From: DATHYU01 sp033722675
Lineage (GTDB): Bacteria; Actinomycetota; Acidimicrobiia; Spongiisociales; UBA11373
Reading direction: 5' to 3'
NCBI GenBank assembly: GCA_033722675.1
Contig: JAWVYO010000136.1
Coordinates: 1 to 5,606, forward strand
DNA length: 5,606 bases
The notes under the pieces are model-generated. The model saw only the letters and a program-made list of their open reading frames with translations. It did not search any database and had not been told where the DNA came from. The first letter of the stretch is position 1. Each line of letters starts with the position of its first letter. Below are positions 1 through 5,496 of the stretch, one piece after another. Position numbers and translations under genes: made by a program.

Positions 1-336
1 GAGCCGGCTCGGGACGCCCTTGAAGTACCAGATGTGGGTGACGGGGGCGGCCAGCTCGATGTGGCCCATGCGCTCGCGCCGGACCTTGGAACGGGTCACC
101 TCGACGCCGCAGCGCTCGCAGATGATCCCGCGGAACCGGACGCGCTTGTACTTGCCGCAGTAGCACTCCCAGTCGCGTGACGGACCGACGATCCGCTCGT
201 CGAACAGGCCGTCCTTCTCGGGCTTGAGGGTCCGGTAGTTGATGGTCTCGGGCTTCTTGACCTCGCCATGGGACCAGGCCCGGATCTGATCCGGGGTGGC
301 GAGGCCGATCTTCAGCTCATCGAAGAACTGGGCCAA
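1..336 (-). CDS. rpoC: DNA-directed RNA polymerase subunit beta', N-terminal part (partial)
   Basis: This is the first 112 codons of the beta' subunit, which with beta forms the RNA polymerase catalytic centre in the cytoplasm; the rest lies beyond the window's left edge. The visible protein has the classic N-terminal layout: an opening segment (residues 3-37, ending NYRTLKPEKDGLFDERIVGP), then the zinc-binding domain with four cysteines at 58, 60, 73 and 76 (CYCGKYKR...CERCGVEV), then RRERMGHIELAAPVTHIWYF leading towards the lid/clamp region. The start must be the TTG at 336-334: an in-frame TGA lies seven codons upstream at 357-355, with no ATG or GTG between them. GAAGGAG sits 5 nt before the TTG. 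The gene follows rpoB by 48 bp on the same strand with no terminator-like hairpin evident, so it is presumably co-transcribed. Identification is very secure. Confidence 0.98.
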   Translation of the reverse strand, partial: MAQFFDELKIGLATPDQIRAWSHGEVKKPETINYRTLKPEKDGLFDERIVGPSRDWECYCGKYKRVRFRGIICERCGVEVTRSKVRRERMGHIELAAPVTHIWYFKGVPSRL

Positions 337-341
337 GGGTG

Positions 342-348
342 CTCCTTC
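342..348 (-). promoter_or_regulatory. Ribosome binding site of rpoC
   Basis: GAAGGAG on the minus strand, 5 nt upstream of the TTG start of rpoC. It supports TTG as the real initiator, because the frame is closed just upstream and offers no other start. Confidence 0.8.
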
Positions 349-384
349 GGTGGTTCACGTGCGTCGTCGTCGAATGGGGTGCCA

Positions 385-3300
385 CTACTCGGCCCGCTCG
401 GGCCGCGAGATGTCGATGCCGAGGGACTCGGCGGTCCGGAAGGCGTCCTCGTCGAGCTCGCGGAGCTCGACCTCCTCACCCGCCGAGAGCATCTCGACGT
501 TGAGGCAGAGGCTCTGCATCTCCTTGATGAGGACCTTGAAGGACTCGGGGATCCCCGGCTCGGGGATGTTCTCGCCCTTCACGATCGCCTCGTAGACCTT
601 CACGCGGCCGCGGACGTCGTCGGACTTGATCGTCAGCAGCTCCTGGAGGGCGTAGGCGGCGCCGTAGGCCTCGAGGGCCCACACCTCCATCTCGCCGAAC
701 CGCTGGCCGCCGAACTGCGCCTTCCCGCCCAGCGGCTGCTGGGTGATCATCGAGTAGGGGCCGGTCGACCGGGCGTGGATCTTGTCGTCGACGAGGTGCA
801 GCAGCTTCAGGATGTAGATGTACCCGATGGTGATCGGGGAGTCGAAGCGCTCGCCGGTCCGGCCGTCGAAGAGCACGGCCTTGCCCTCGTCGTCGACCAG
901 CGGCATGTCGTCCTCGCCCTGGTTCGAATGCTGGAGGACCTCGGAGATCTCCTCCTCGCGCGCTCCGTCGAAGACCGGCGTGGCGACCTTCGTCCAGGGC
1001 TCTGCGCCCTCGGCCGCGGGGCCGTCGCCGTCGAAGGACCGCCACCCGCGGGCGGCCGCCCATCCGAGATGCGTCTCGAGGATCTGGCCGAGGTTCATCC
1101 GCGACGGCACACCGAGCGGCGACAGGATGATGTCGACCGGGGTGCCGTCCGGCAGGAACGGCATGTCCTCGACGGGGAGGATCTTGGCGATCACGCCCTT
1201 GTTGCCGTGGCGCCCGGCCAGCTTGTCGCCCTCGGCGATCTTGCGCTGCTGGGCCACGTAGACCCGCACGAGCTCGTTCATGCCGGGGGGCAGCTCGTCG
1301 CCGTCGTCACGGTTGAAGACCTTCACGTCGATGGCCTTGCCGCGCTCGCCGTGGGGCACCTTGAGCGACATGTCGCGCACCTCGCGCGCCTTCTCGCCGA
1401 AGATCGCCCGCAGCAGCCGCTCCTCGGGGGTGAGTTCGGTCTCGCCCTTGGGGGTGACCTTGCCCACGAGGTAGTCGCCGGGGCCGACCTCGGCGCCGAT
1501 GCGGATGATCCCGCGATCGTCGAGGTCGCGGAGGACCTCCTCGGCGACGTTGGGGATGTCGCGGGTGATCTCCTCGGCACCGAGCTTCGTGTCACGGGCC
1601 TCGATCTCGTACTCCTCGATGTGGATCGAGGTCAGGACGTCGTCCTTGACGAGCCGCTCGGACAGGATGATGGCGTCCTCGTAGTTGTGGCCGCGCCAGG
1701 GCATGAAGGCGACGAGCAGGTTCTTGCCGAGGGCGAGCTCGCCGTCCTCGGTGGAGGGCCCGTCCGCCAGGACGTCGCCCTCCTTGACCTTGTCGCCCAC
1801 GGCGACGAGCACCTTCTGGTTGATGCTCGTGCCCTGGTTCGACCGCACGAACTTCTTGAGGGGGTAGGTGACCTTGCCGCCCTTGCCGGACACGACGATC
1901 TCGTCGCCGGTCACCTGCTTCACCTCGCCGGCGGCGGTGGCGATCACGACCTCGCCCGAGTCGCGGGCGGTGCGGCCCTCCACGCCGGTCCCGACCAGCG
2001 GCGCCTCGGCCCGCAGGAGGGGCACGGCCTGCCGCTGCATGTTCGAGCCCATGAGCGCCCGGTTGGCGTCGTCGTGCTCGAGGAACGGGATGAGCGAGGT
2101 GGCCACGGACACGACCTGCTTCGGCGAGACGTCCATGTAGTCGACCTCGTCGGCGGCCACGTAGTCCACGTCGCCGCCGGAACGCCGCACGAGCACCCGC
2201 TCGGCGGCGAAGGAGCCGTCCTCGTTCACCGGCGCGTTGGCCTGGGCGATGACGTAGCGCTCCTCCTCGGTGGCGGTGAGGTAGTCGATCTGCGACGTCA
2301 CCACGCCCTTCTCCACCTTGCGGTAGGGCGTCTCGATGAACCCGAACCGGTTGACCTTGGCGTAGGTCGCCAGGGAACCGATGAGGCCGATGTTGGGGCC
2401 CTCGGGCGTCTCGATCGGGCACATGCGGCCGTAGTGGGACGAGTGGACGTCCCTGACCTCGAAGCCGGCGCGCTCGCGGGACAGGCCGCCCGGGCCGAGC
2501 GCCGAGAGGCGCCGGCGGTGGGTGAGCCCGGCGAGGGGGTTCGGCTGGTCCATGAACTGGCTCAGCTGCGACGTGCCGAAGAACTCCTTGATGGAGGCGA
2601 CGACCGGCCGGATGTTGATGAGGCTCTGCGGCGTGATCGACTCGGGGTCCTGCGTCGTCATCCGCTCCCGGACCACGCGCTCGAGGCGGGTGAGGCCCAC
2701 GCGGATCTGGTTCTGGATCAGCTCCCCGACGGTGCGCACCCGGCGGTTGCCGAAGTGGTCGATGTCGTCGGTGCGGTATCCGTCGGTCCCGGCGTGCAGG
2801 TGCACGAGGTAGCGGATCGTGTCGAGGACGTCGTCCTCCGACAGCAGCCCGAGGCTCTCGGCCCGGTAGTGCTCCATGTCGTCGACGTCCACGGCGTCAC
2901 GGCCGAACTTCTGCGTGAGCTTGTACCGGCCCACCCGGGTCAGGTCGTAGCGCTTCGGGTTGTAGAAGAGGGTGTTGATGAGCCCGCGCGCGGACTCCAC
3001 CGTCGTCAGTTCGCCGGGGCGGAGCTTGCGGTACAGGTCGAGCAGCGCCTCGTCGCGATCGGCGGTGGTGTCCTTCTCGAGCGTCTCGGCGATCGACTCG
3101 GCGCCGTCGAAGAGCGCGAGGATCTCCTCGTCGCTCTCGCCGAAGCCCAGGGCCCGCAGGAACGTCGAGACGTACTGGCGGCGCTTGCGGTCGACCCGCA
3201 CGCCGACGGTGCCCTTCTTGTCGACGTCGAACTCCAGCCAGGCGCCCCGGCCGGGGATGACCTTCGCCGAGAAGATGTCGCGGTCGGTGGTCTTGTCGAC

Positions 3301-3729
3301 CGACTGGTCGAAGTACACGCCCGGCGAGCGCACGAGCTGACTCACGACGACCCGCTCGGTGCCGTTGATGATGAACGTCCCGTTGGAGGTCATCATCGGG
3401 AAGTCGCCGAGGAAGACCTGCTGCTCCTTGATCTCACCCGTCTGGCGATTCATGAACCGGGCGGTCACGAAGAGCGGACGCGAGTAGTTGGAGTCGCGCT
3501 CCTTGGCCTCCTCGATCTCCATCGTCGGGTCCTCGAACCGGTGGTCGGCGAGTTCGAGGGCGAGGGAGCCGGTGAAGTCCTCGATCGGGGAGATCTCCTC
3601 GAAGATCTCTTTCAGGCCGCGCTCGAGGAACCAGGAGAAGGAGTCGTGCTGGACGGCGAGCAGGTCGGGGAGGGGAAGGACTTCGGGGATCTTTGCGAAC
3701 GAGAGACGCTCGGTGCGCGCACGAGCCAA
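385..3729 (-). CDS. rpoB: DNA-directed RNA polymerase subunit beta (complete)
   Basis: Complete beta subunit of RNA polymerase, 1114 residues; this is shorter than E. coli (1342) because it lacks the proteobacterial insertions. Landmarks in order: N-terminal protrusion/lobe segments (LSFAKIPEVLPLPDLLAV near 9-26, VVVSQLVRSPGVYFDQSVDK at 127-146); the rifampicin region at 383-416 (FFGTSQLSQFMDQPNPLAG, then THRRRLSALGPGGL); the block RAGFEVRDVHSSHYGRMCPI (420-439) followed by ETPEGPNIGLIGSL; YEDAIILSE at 683-691 with acidic E684-D685; GDKLAGRHGNKGVIAKI at 834-850 with the two conserved active-site lysines K836 and K844; and the C-terminal clamp block GGKAQFGGQRFGEMEVWALE (1001-1020). Asp394, His404 and Ser409 (E. 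coli 516, 526, 531) are the rifampicin-sensitive residues. Translation starts at TTG with AGGAGG 6 nt upstream; no ATG or GTG lies in frame in the near upstream sequence. It heads an rpoB-rpoC unit with its own promoter. Confidence 0.99.
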   Translation of the reverse strand: MARARTERLSFAKIPEVLPLPDLLAVQHDSFSWFLERGLKEIFEEISPIEDFTGSLALELADHRFEDPTMEIEEAKERDSNYSRPLFVTARFMNRQTGEIKEQQVFLGDFPMMTSNGTFIINGTERVVVSQLVRSPGVYFDQSVDKTTDRDIFSAKVIPGRGAWLEFDVDKKGTVGVRVDRKRRQYVSTFLRALGFGESDEEILALFDGAESIAETLEKDTTADRDEALLDLYRKLRPGELTTVESARGLINTLFYNPKRYDLTRVGRYKLTQKFGRDAVDVDDMEHYRAESLGLLSEDDVLDTIRYLVHLHAGTDGYRTDDIDHFGNRRVRTVGELIQNQIRVGLTRLERVVRERMTTQDPESITPQSLINIRPVVASIKEFFGTSQLSQFMDQPNPLAGLTHRRRLSALGPGGLSRERAGFEVRDVHSSHYGRMCPIETPEGPNIGLIGSLATYAKVNRFGFIETPYRKVEKGVVTSQIDYLTATEEERYVIAQANAPVNEDGSFAAERVLVRRSGGDVDYVAADEVDYMDVSPKQVVSVATSLIPFLEHDDANRALMGSNMQRQAVPLLRAEAPLVGTGVEGRTARDSGEVVIATAAGEVKQVTGDEIVVSGKGGKVTYPLKKFVRSNQGTSINQKVLVAVGDKVKEGDVLADGPSTEDGELALGKNLLVAFMPWRGHNYEDAIILSERLVKDDVLTSIHIEEYEIEARDTKLGAEEITRDIPNVAEEVLRDLDDRGIIRIGAEVGPGDYLVGKVTPKGETELTPEERLLRAIFGEKAREVRDMSLKVPHGERGKAIDVKVFNRDDGDELPPGMNELVRVYVAQQRKIAEGDKLAGRHGNKGVIAKILPVEDMPFLPDGTPVDIILSPLGVPSRMNLGQILETHLGWAAARGWRSFDGDGPAAEGAEPWTKVATPVFDGAREEEISEVLQHSNQGEDDMPLVDDEGKAVLFDGRTGERFDSPITIGYIYILKLLHLVDDKIHARSTGPYSMITQQPLGGKAQFGGQRFGEMEVWALEAYGAAYALQELLTIKSDDVRGRVKVYEAIVKGENIPEPGIPESFKVLIKEMQSLCLNVEMLSAGEEVELRELDEDAFRTAESLGIDISRPERAE

Positions 3730-3735
3730 GGGGCT

Positions 3736-3741
3736 CCTCCT
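3736..3741 (-). promoter_or_regulatory. Ribosome binding site of rpoB
   Basis: AGGAGG on the minus strand, 6 nt before the TTG at 3729-3727. It is a near-perfect Shine-Dalgarno sequence that fixes the start at TTG; the protein then begins ARARTERLSF, as expected for an actinobacterial RpoB N terminus. Confidence 0.85.
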
Positions 3742-3802
3742 ACGGTCTGTGGGTGGACGGGCGAATTCGGGCGGGATGGGGTCTGGGGACGACGAAAAGC
3801 CA

Positions 3803-3822
3803 GGATAGCACGTGTGCTATCC
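3803..3822 (-). promoter_or_regulatory. Leader inverted repeat upstream of rpoB (possible attenuator or operator)
   Basis: A perfect inverted repeat with 9-bp arms around a 2-bp centre: GGATAGCAC, AC, GTGCTATCC on the minus strand. It lies 73 nt upstream of the rpoB TTG and about 55 nt after the predicted transcription start, so it should be transcribed. In RNA it would fold as an 8-bp stem with a CACG tetraloop. It is followed after four bases by TTTT (3798-3795), which resembles a weak intrinsic terminator. It could instead be a protein-binding operator in DNA. The repeat itself is certain; its function is inference. Confidence 0.55.
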
Positions 3823-3845
3823 CAGCTCGGCTATGCCGGGCGGGC

Positions 3846-3860
3846 AACTCGTCGCGAGTT
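3846..3860 (-). repeat. Short inverted repeat in the rpoB leader
   Basis: AACTCG and CGAGTT with a 3-nt loop, located between the predicted rpoB transcription start and the larger leader hairpin at 3803-3822. It is a perfect 6-bp stem that may form in the leader RNA. Function is unknown, and a match this short can arise by chance in GC-rich DNA. Confidence 0.35.
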
Positions 3861-3883
3861 CGACCTCTCGGTTGTGTGGAATC

Positions 3884-3912
3884 AATGTACCGATGGCCGA
3901 CCCCGGGGTCAA
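3884..3912 (-). promoter_or_regulatory. Sigma-70-type promoter of rpoBC
   Basis: On the minus strand, TTGACC (3912-3907) and TACATT (3889-3884) are separated by exactly 17 bp. The -35 matches five of six TTGACA bases, and the -10 fits the actinobacterial TAnnnT pattern. Transcription would start near 3877, giving an rpoB leader of about 148 nt. This is the best promoter-like arrangement I found in the window, and it sits in a non-coding stretch correctly oriented to rpoB. It was read by eye and no start-site data were available. Confidence 0.65.
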
Positions 3913-3986
3913 GGGTCCGCCGAGCGCTCGCCGCGATCGCGGTCCTCCCCGCCTCCGGGCGGCTGCGCCATGAGGCCCCCGGGCGG

Positions 3987-4008
3987 CCGGGCGGTGGGTG
4001 CCGCCCGG
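3987..4008 (-). terminator. GC-rich hairpin after the GGDEF-like gene (possible terminator)
   Basis: Perfect 8-bp stem CCGGGCGG / CCGCCCGG with a 6-nt loop, beginning 12 nt after the stop codon of the minus-strand GGDEF-like gene. The arm CCGGGCGG occurs three times nearby (3955-3962, 3979-3986, 3987-3994), so the stem could pair in alternative registers. No T run follows, so it is at best a U-less actinobacterial-style terminator. Confidence 0.4.
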
Positions 4009-4009
4009 G

Positions 4010-4023
4010 TGACCGATCGGTCA
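4010..4023. repeat. 14-bp perfect palindrome at the GGDEF-like gene's stop codon
   Basis: TGACCGATCGGTCA is its own reverse complement. It includes the stop codon of the minus-strand gene (4023-4021) and lies next to the hairpin at 3987-4008. It may contribute to a 3' RNA structure or serve as a dyad binding site about 100 bp upstream of the rpoB -35 element. Function is unknown. Confidence 0.45.
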
Positions 4024-4608
4024 GGGAGCGACGGTGACGACCGGCTCCCCGCCGGGTTCGGCCCGTCCGGCGACGTCGACGAGCGTGCCCACCAGCTCGT
4101 CCACCGCCGGCGCCGGCCTCGCGCCGACGACCACCGCCCCGAACGACGCCTCGAGGGCGAGATCGCCCCCCGACGTGCGAAGCGGAAGCGCGCCGAGGAC
4201 CCCCGAGAGCCGGCGGGCCACGATCGCCGCCCCGGCGGCGCCGGCGTCGGCCAGCACCGCCACGAAGCTCGTGTCGTCGAAGCGGCCCAGCCGATCGACG
4301 CCCCGGAGCGCGGCGGTGAGCAGGGCGCCGACATGGCGGGCTCCCTCGCGGCGGTCGTCGGCGTCCCGGTCTGCGAGTCCTCCGACGCCGACGTGCAGCA
4401 CCGAGAACCCCTCCCCCGTCCGATCGAGCCGTTTGCAGGCCGCCTCGACGGCGTCGACGACGCCGCGGCGATTCGGCACACCCGCGGCGGTGTCCACGCC
4501 GCCGAACACGTCCAGTTCGAGACGCGCCGCCTTCAACTCCGCTCGACACGCCTCCAGGTCGCGTCGCAACCGCTCGACCTCTGCGGCGTCCCCGGTCTCC
4601 GTCGCCAT
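4021..4608 (-). CDS. Degenerate GGDEF-domain protein, probably catalytically inactive
   Basis: A 195-residue cytoplasmic protein. Residues 5-33 are a charged, heptad-like helix (EVERLRRDLEACRAELKAAR). From about 34 onward the order matches a GGDEF (diguanylate cyclase) fold: D39-T-A-A-G-V-P-N-R-R48 corresponds to the family's DxLTGLxNRR opening; FSVLHVGVGGL (68-78) sits where the metal-binding aspartate strand should be, but without the aspartates; GRFDDTSFVAVL (108-119) replaces the RxGGDEF signature with DDTSF. The signature glycines and GGDEF acidic pair are therefore lost, and c-di-GMP synthesis is unlikely; ligand sensing or protein binding is possible. The ATG at 4608 has GAGGAG about 4 nt upstream. 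A longer open frame reaches 4797, but its extra residues look non-coding. No membrane segment is visible. It reads towards rpoB, 291 bp away. The family call is moderately sure; the function is unknown. Confidence 0.72.
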   Translation of the reverse strand: MATETGDAAEVERLRRDLEACRAELKAARLELDVFGGVDTAAGVPNRRGVVDAVEAACKRLDRTGEGFSVLHVGVGGLADRDADDRREGARHVGALLTAALRGVDRLGRFDDTSFVAVLADAGAAGAAIVARRLSGVLGALPLRTSGGDLALEASFGAVVVGARPAPAVDELVGTLVDVAGRAEPGGEPVVTVAP

Positions 4609-4639
4609 CTCGCTCCTCACGTCCACGCGTCTCCGGCCG

Positions 4640-4645
4640 AGTGTA
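4640..4645 (-). promoter_or_regulatory. Candidate -10 element of the GGDEF-like gene
   Basis: TACACT on the minus strand, about 31 bp before the ATG at 4608, fits the TAnnnT consensus. No good -35 hexamer is visible at 16-18 bp upstream, so the promoter would be -10 dependent or activator assisted. Confidence 0.35.
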
Positions 4646-4804
4646 TGACCGATGGCCGTCCGAACCCCGTCACTCACCGGGCGGGGGCTCGGACACGAAC
4701 TGGAGCAGGCGACCTGCCAGCCCCTGTTCCCCTCCGGACGGAGCCTGCAGCCGTCGATCACCCGCCTCCCGAGCCGAGCGCGACGGCGGCCTGCCATCGA
4801 GGGC

Positions 4805-4810
4805 TAGGGT
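4805..4810 (+). promoter_or_regulatory. Candidate -10 element of the plus-strand genes
   Basis: TAGGGT, a typical actinobacterial TAnnnT -10, lies 26 bp upstream of the ATG at 4837. The implied start near 4817 gives a leader of about 20 nt. No clear -35 is present, so support is modest. The divergent region 4609-4836 otherwise shows only small stem-loops (for example 4705-4717, GCAGG/CCTGC) and no convincing gene. Confidence 0.3.
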
Positions 4811-4836
4811 GCGGCCATCTCGACGACCTCCAACGG

Positions 4837-5034
4837 ATGACGACCACCGGCAGCTCCGAGCACGAGGCCCCGGCGTTCGATGGCATCCCCGGGTTCCCGG
4901 ACCCGGGGCGGTTCCTCCTCGTCGAGGTCGTCGAGGATGGCGCCGTCGGGCAGTCCCGCAGCGTGCAACACGTCGCATCCGCCCGCCACGCGTCGGATAT
5001 CACCGAGGCGGTTCGCCATCGATACGACCGCTGA
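4837..5034 (+). CDS. Small hypothetical protein, 65 residues
   Basis: I do not recognise this frame. It opens at an ATG and ends at TGA 5032-5034. My hand count over its 66 codons gives about 73% GC at first, 52% at second and 86% at third codon positions, the usual pattern of a real gene in high-GC DNA; that frame, not the overlapping cyclotransferase frame, carries the coding signal up to about 5020. The protein is soluble and mixed in charge, with a hydrophobic strand-like stretch FLLVEVVEDGAV (26-37) and a basic end AVRHRYDR. There is no clear Shine-Dalgarno. A candidate -10 (TAGGGT) lies just upstream. It ends a few bases before the recognisable part of the next gene, so it may be coupled to it or, if a frameshift exists, be its N terminus. 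A minus-strand frame at 4804-5019 is a weaker alternative. Confidence 0.4.
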   Translation: MTTTGSSEHEAPAFDGIPGFPDPGRFLLVEVVEDGAVGQSRSVQHVASARHASDITEAVRHRYDR

Positions 5035-5440
5035 CGACCGCCCGCTCTTCGTCTACGGCACCCTCCGGCGGGGCCGGGCGAACGAGCGACACCTCCCGCC
5101 CCACCGCTTCCTGGGCTCGGCCATCACGGCGGAGCCCCGGCCCCTGTACGTCGCGCACGACCGCTTCGTGCCCGTGCTCGTCGACGACCCCGGCGTCGGC
5201 CATCCGGTGGAGGGCGACCTCATCGAGGTGGCCGGCCCGGGCCTGGCCTTCCTCGACGCCTTCGAGGGTGTCGGCCATCCGGAGGGCTACCGCCGGACCG
5301 TGATCGGGGTGATCCACGAAGGGTCCGAACGGGAGGCGTGGGCGTACGTGAAGGAGCCCGGGGCGATCGACGTCGCCCATGCCGGACCCCTGCGGTCCTA
5401 TCCGGCGGACGATCGATACCGCCCGCCCGCCGACCGGTAG
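4937..5440 (+). CDS. Gamma-glutamylcyclotransferase-like (AIG2-like) protein
   Basis: Members of this fold (GGCT/AIG2/YtfP) release 5-oxoproline from gamma-glutamyl amino acids or amines, or act in related amide chemistry; the substrate here cannot be told. Counting from the ATG at 4937 (167 residues), the substrate-binding loop is LFVYGTLRRG (37-46), followed by a typical beta-barrel core (VEGDLIEV, 91-98). The candidate catalytic glutamate is E110 in AFLDAFEGV; then come YRRTVIGVI and AWAYV (134-138). GVGHP occurs twice (86-90 and 111-115) from a 13-bp direct repeat. The recognisable domain begins near 5039. The roughly 35 residues before it are Ser/Arg/Pro rich and look like an out-of-frame shadow, so the true start is probably nearer, possibly ATC at 5018, although no ATG, GTG or TTG lies in frame after 4937. 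A strong hairpin follows the stop. The domain call is secure; the start is not. Confidence 0.8.
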   Translation: MAPSGSPAACNTSHPPATRRISPRRFAIDTTADDRPLFVYGTLRRGRANERHLPPHRFLGSAITAEPRPLYVAHDRFVPVLVDDPGVGHPVEGDLIEVAGPGLAFLDAFEGVGHPEGYRRTVIGVIHEGSEREAWAYVKEPGAIDVAHAGPLRSYPADDRYRPPADR

Positions 5441-5445
5441 ACGCG

Positions 5446-5475
5446 GGTCAGGGGCCCCGGGTGGGGCCCCTGACC
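5446..5475. terminator. Strong hairpin between convergent genes, probably a bidirectional terminator
   Basis: Perfect 13-bp inverted repeat (GGTCAGGGGCCCC and its complement) with a 4-nt loop GGGT. It starts 6 nt after the stop of the plus-strand cyclotransferase-like gene and lies 21 bp downstream of the stop of the convergent minus-strand gene. The stem is almost all G-C. No T tract follows on either strand, as is common for terminators in high-GC actinobacteria. Confidence 0.75.
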
Positions 5476-5496
5476 GTGTGTGGGTTGTCGGGTTGG

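Noticed and set aside
476..2422. Several minus-strand and plus-strand frames inside rpoB (for example 476-1063 and 1592-2422 minus, 818-1261 and 2972-3340 plus)
   Set aside because: All overlap rpoB in other frames and give Arg/Gly- or Ser/Arg-rich peptides typical of shadow frames; rpoB accounts for the whole region.
3802..3807. TATCCT on the minus strand as a second rpoB -10 element
   Set aside because: It fits TAnnnT but no acceptable -35 lies 16-18 bp upstream (the region reads CCGAGC), and it is part of the inverted repeat, which explains it better.
4609..4797. N-terminal extension of the GGDEF-like protein to 258 residues
   Set aside because: The added residues are Arg/Gly/Ser rich without domain character, a good Shine-Dalgarno precedes the ATG at 4608, and a -10-like element lies within the extension.
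4804..5019. A 71-codon minus-strand frame beginning ATG at 5019
   Set aside because: Its codon-position GC is about 86/52/73 over the shared stretch, the reverse of the normal first/third order, and there is no Shine-Dalgarno. The plus-strand frame fits better, though I cannot exclude this one fully.
268..5034. A 1588-codon open frame on the plus strand running antisense through rpoB and the GGDEF-like gene
   Set aside because: It is the mirror of well-identified minus-strand genes in GC-rich DNA: its middle codon position coincides with theirs and its first and third are swapped, which suppresses stops. The protein is low-complexity (Leu, Val, Asp, Gly, His, Arg rich) with no recognisable domain. 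Only its last portion (4837-5034) was kept, as a separate small ORF.
5195..5282. 13-bp direct repeat GTCGGCCATCCGG at 5195-5207 and 5270-5282 as a mobile-element footprint
   Set aside because: Both copies lie in the same reading frame of the cyclotransferase-like gene and encode GVGHP; the sequence between them is the normal domain core, so this is not an insertion duplication.
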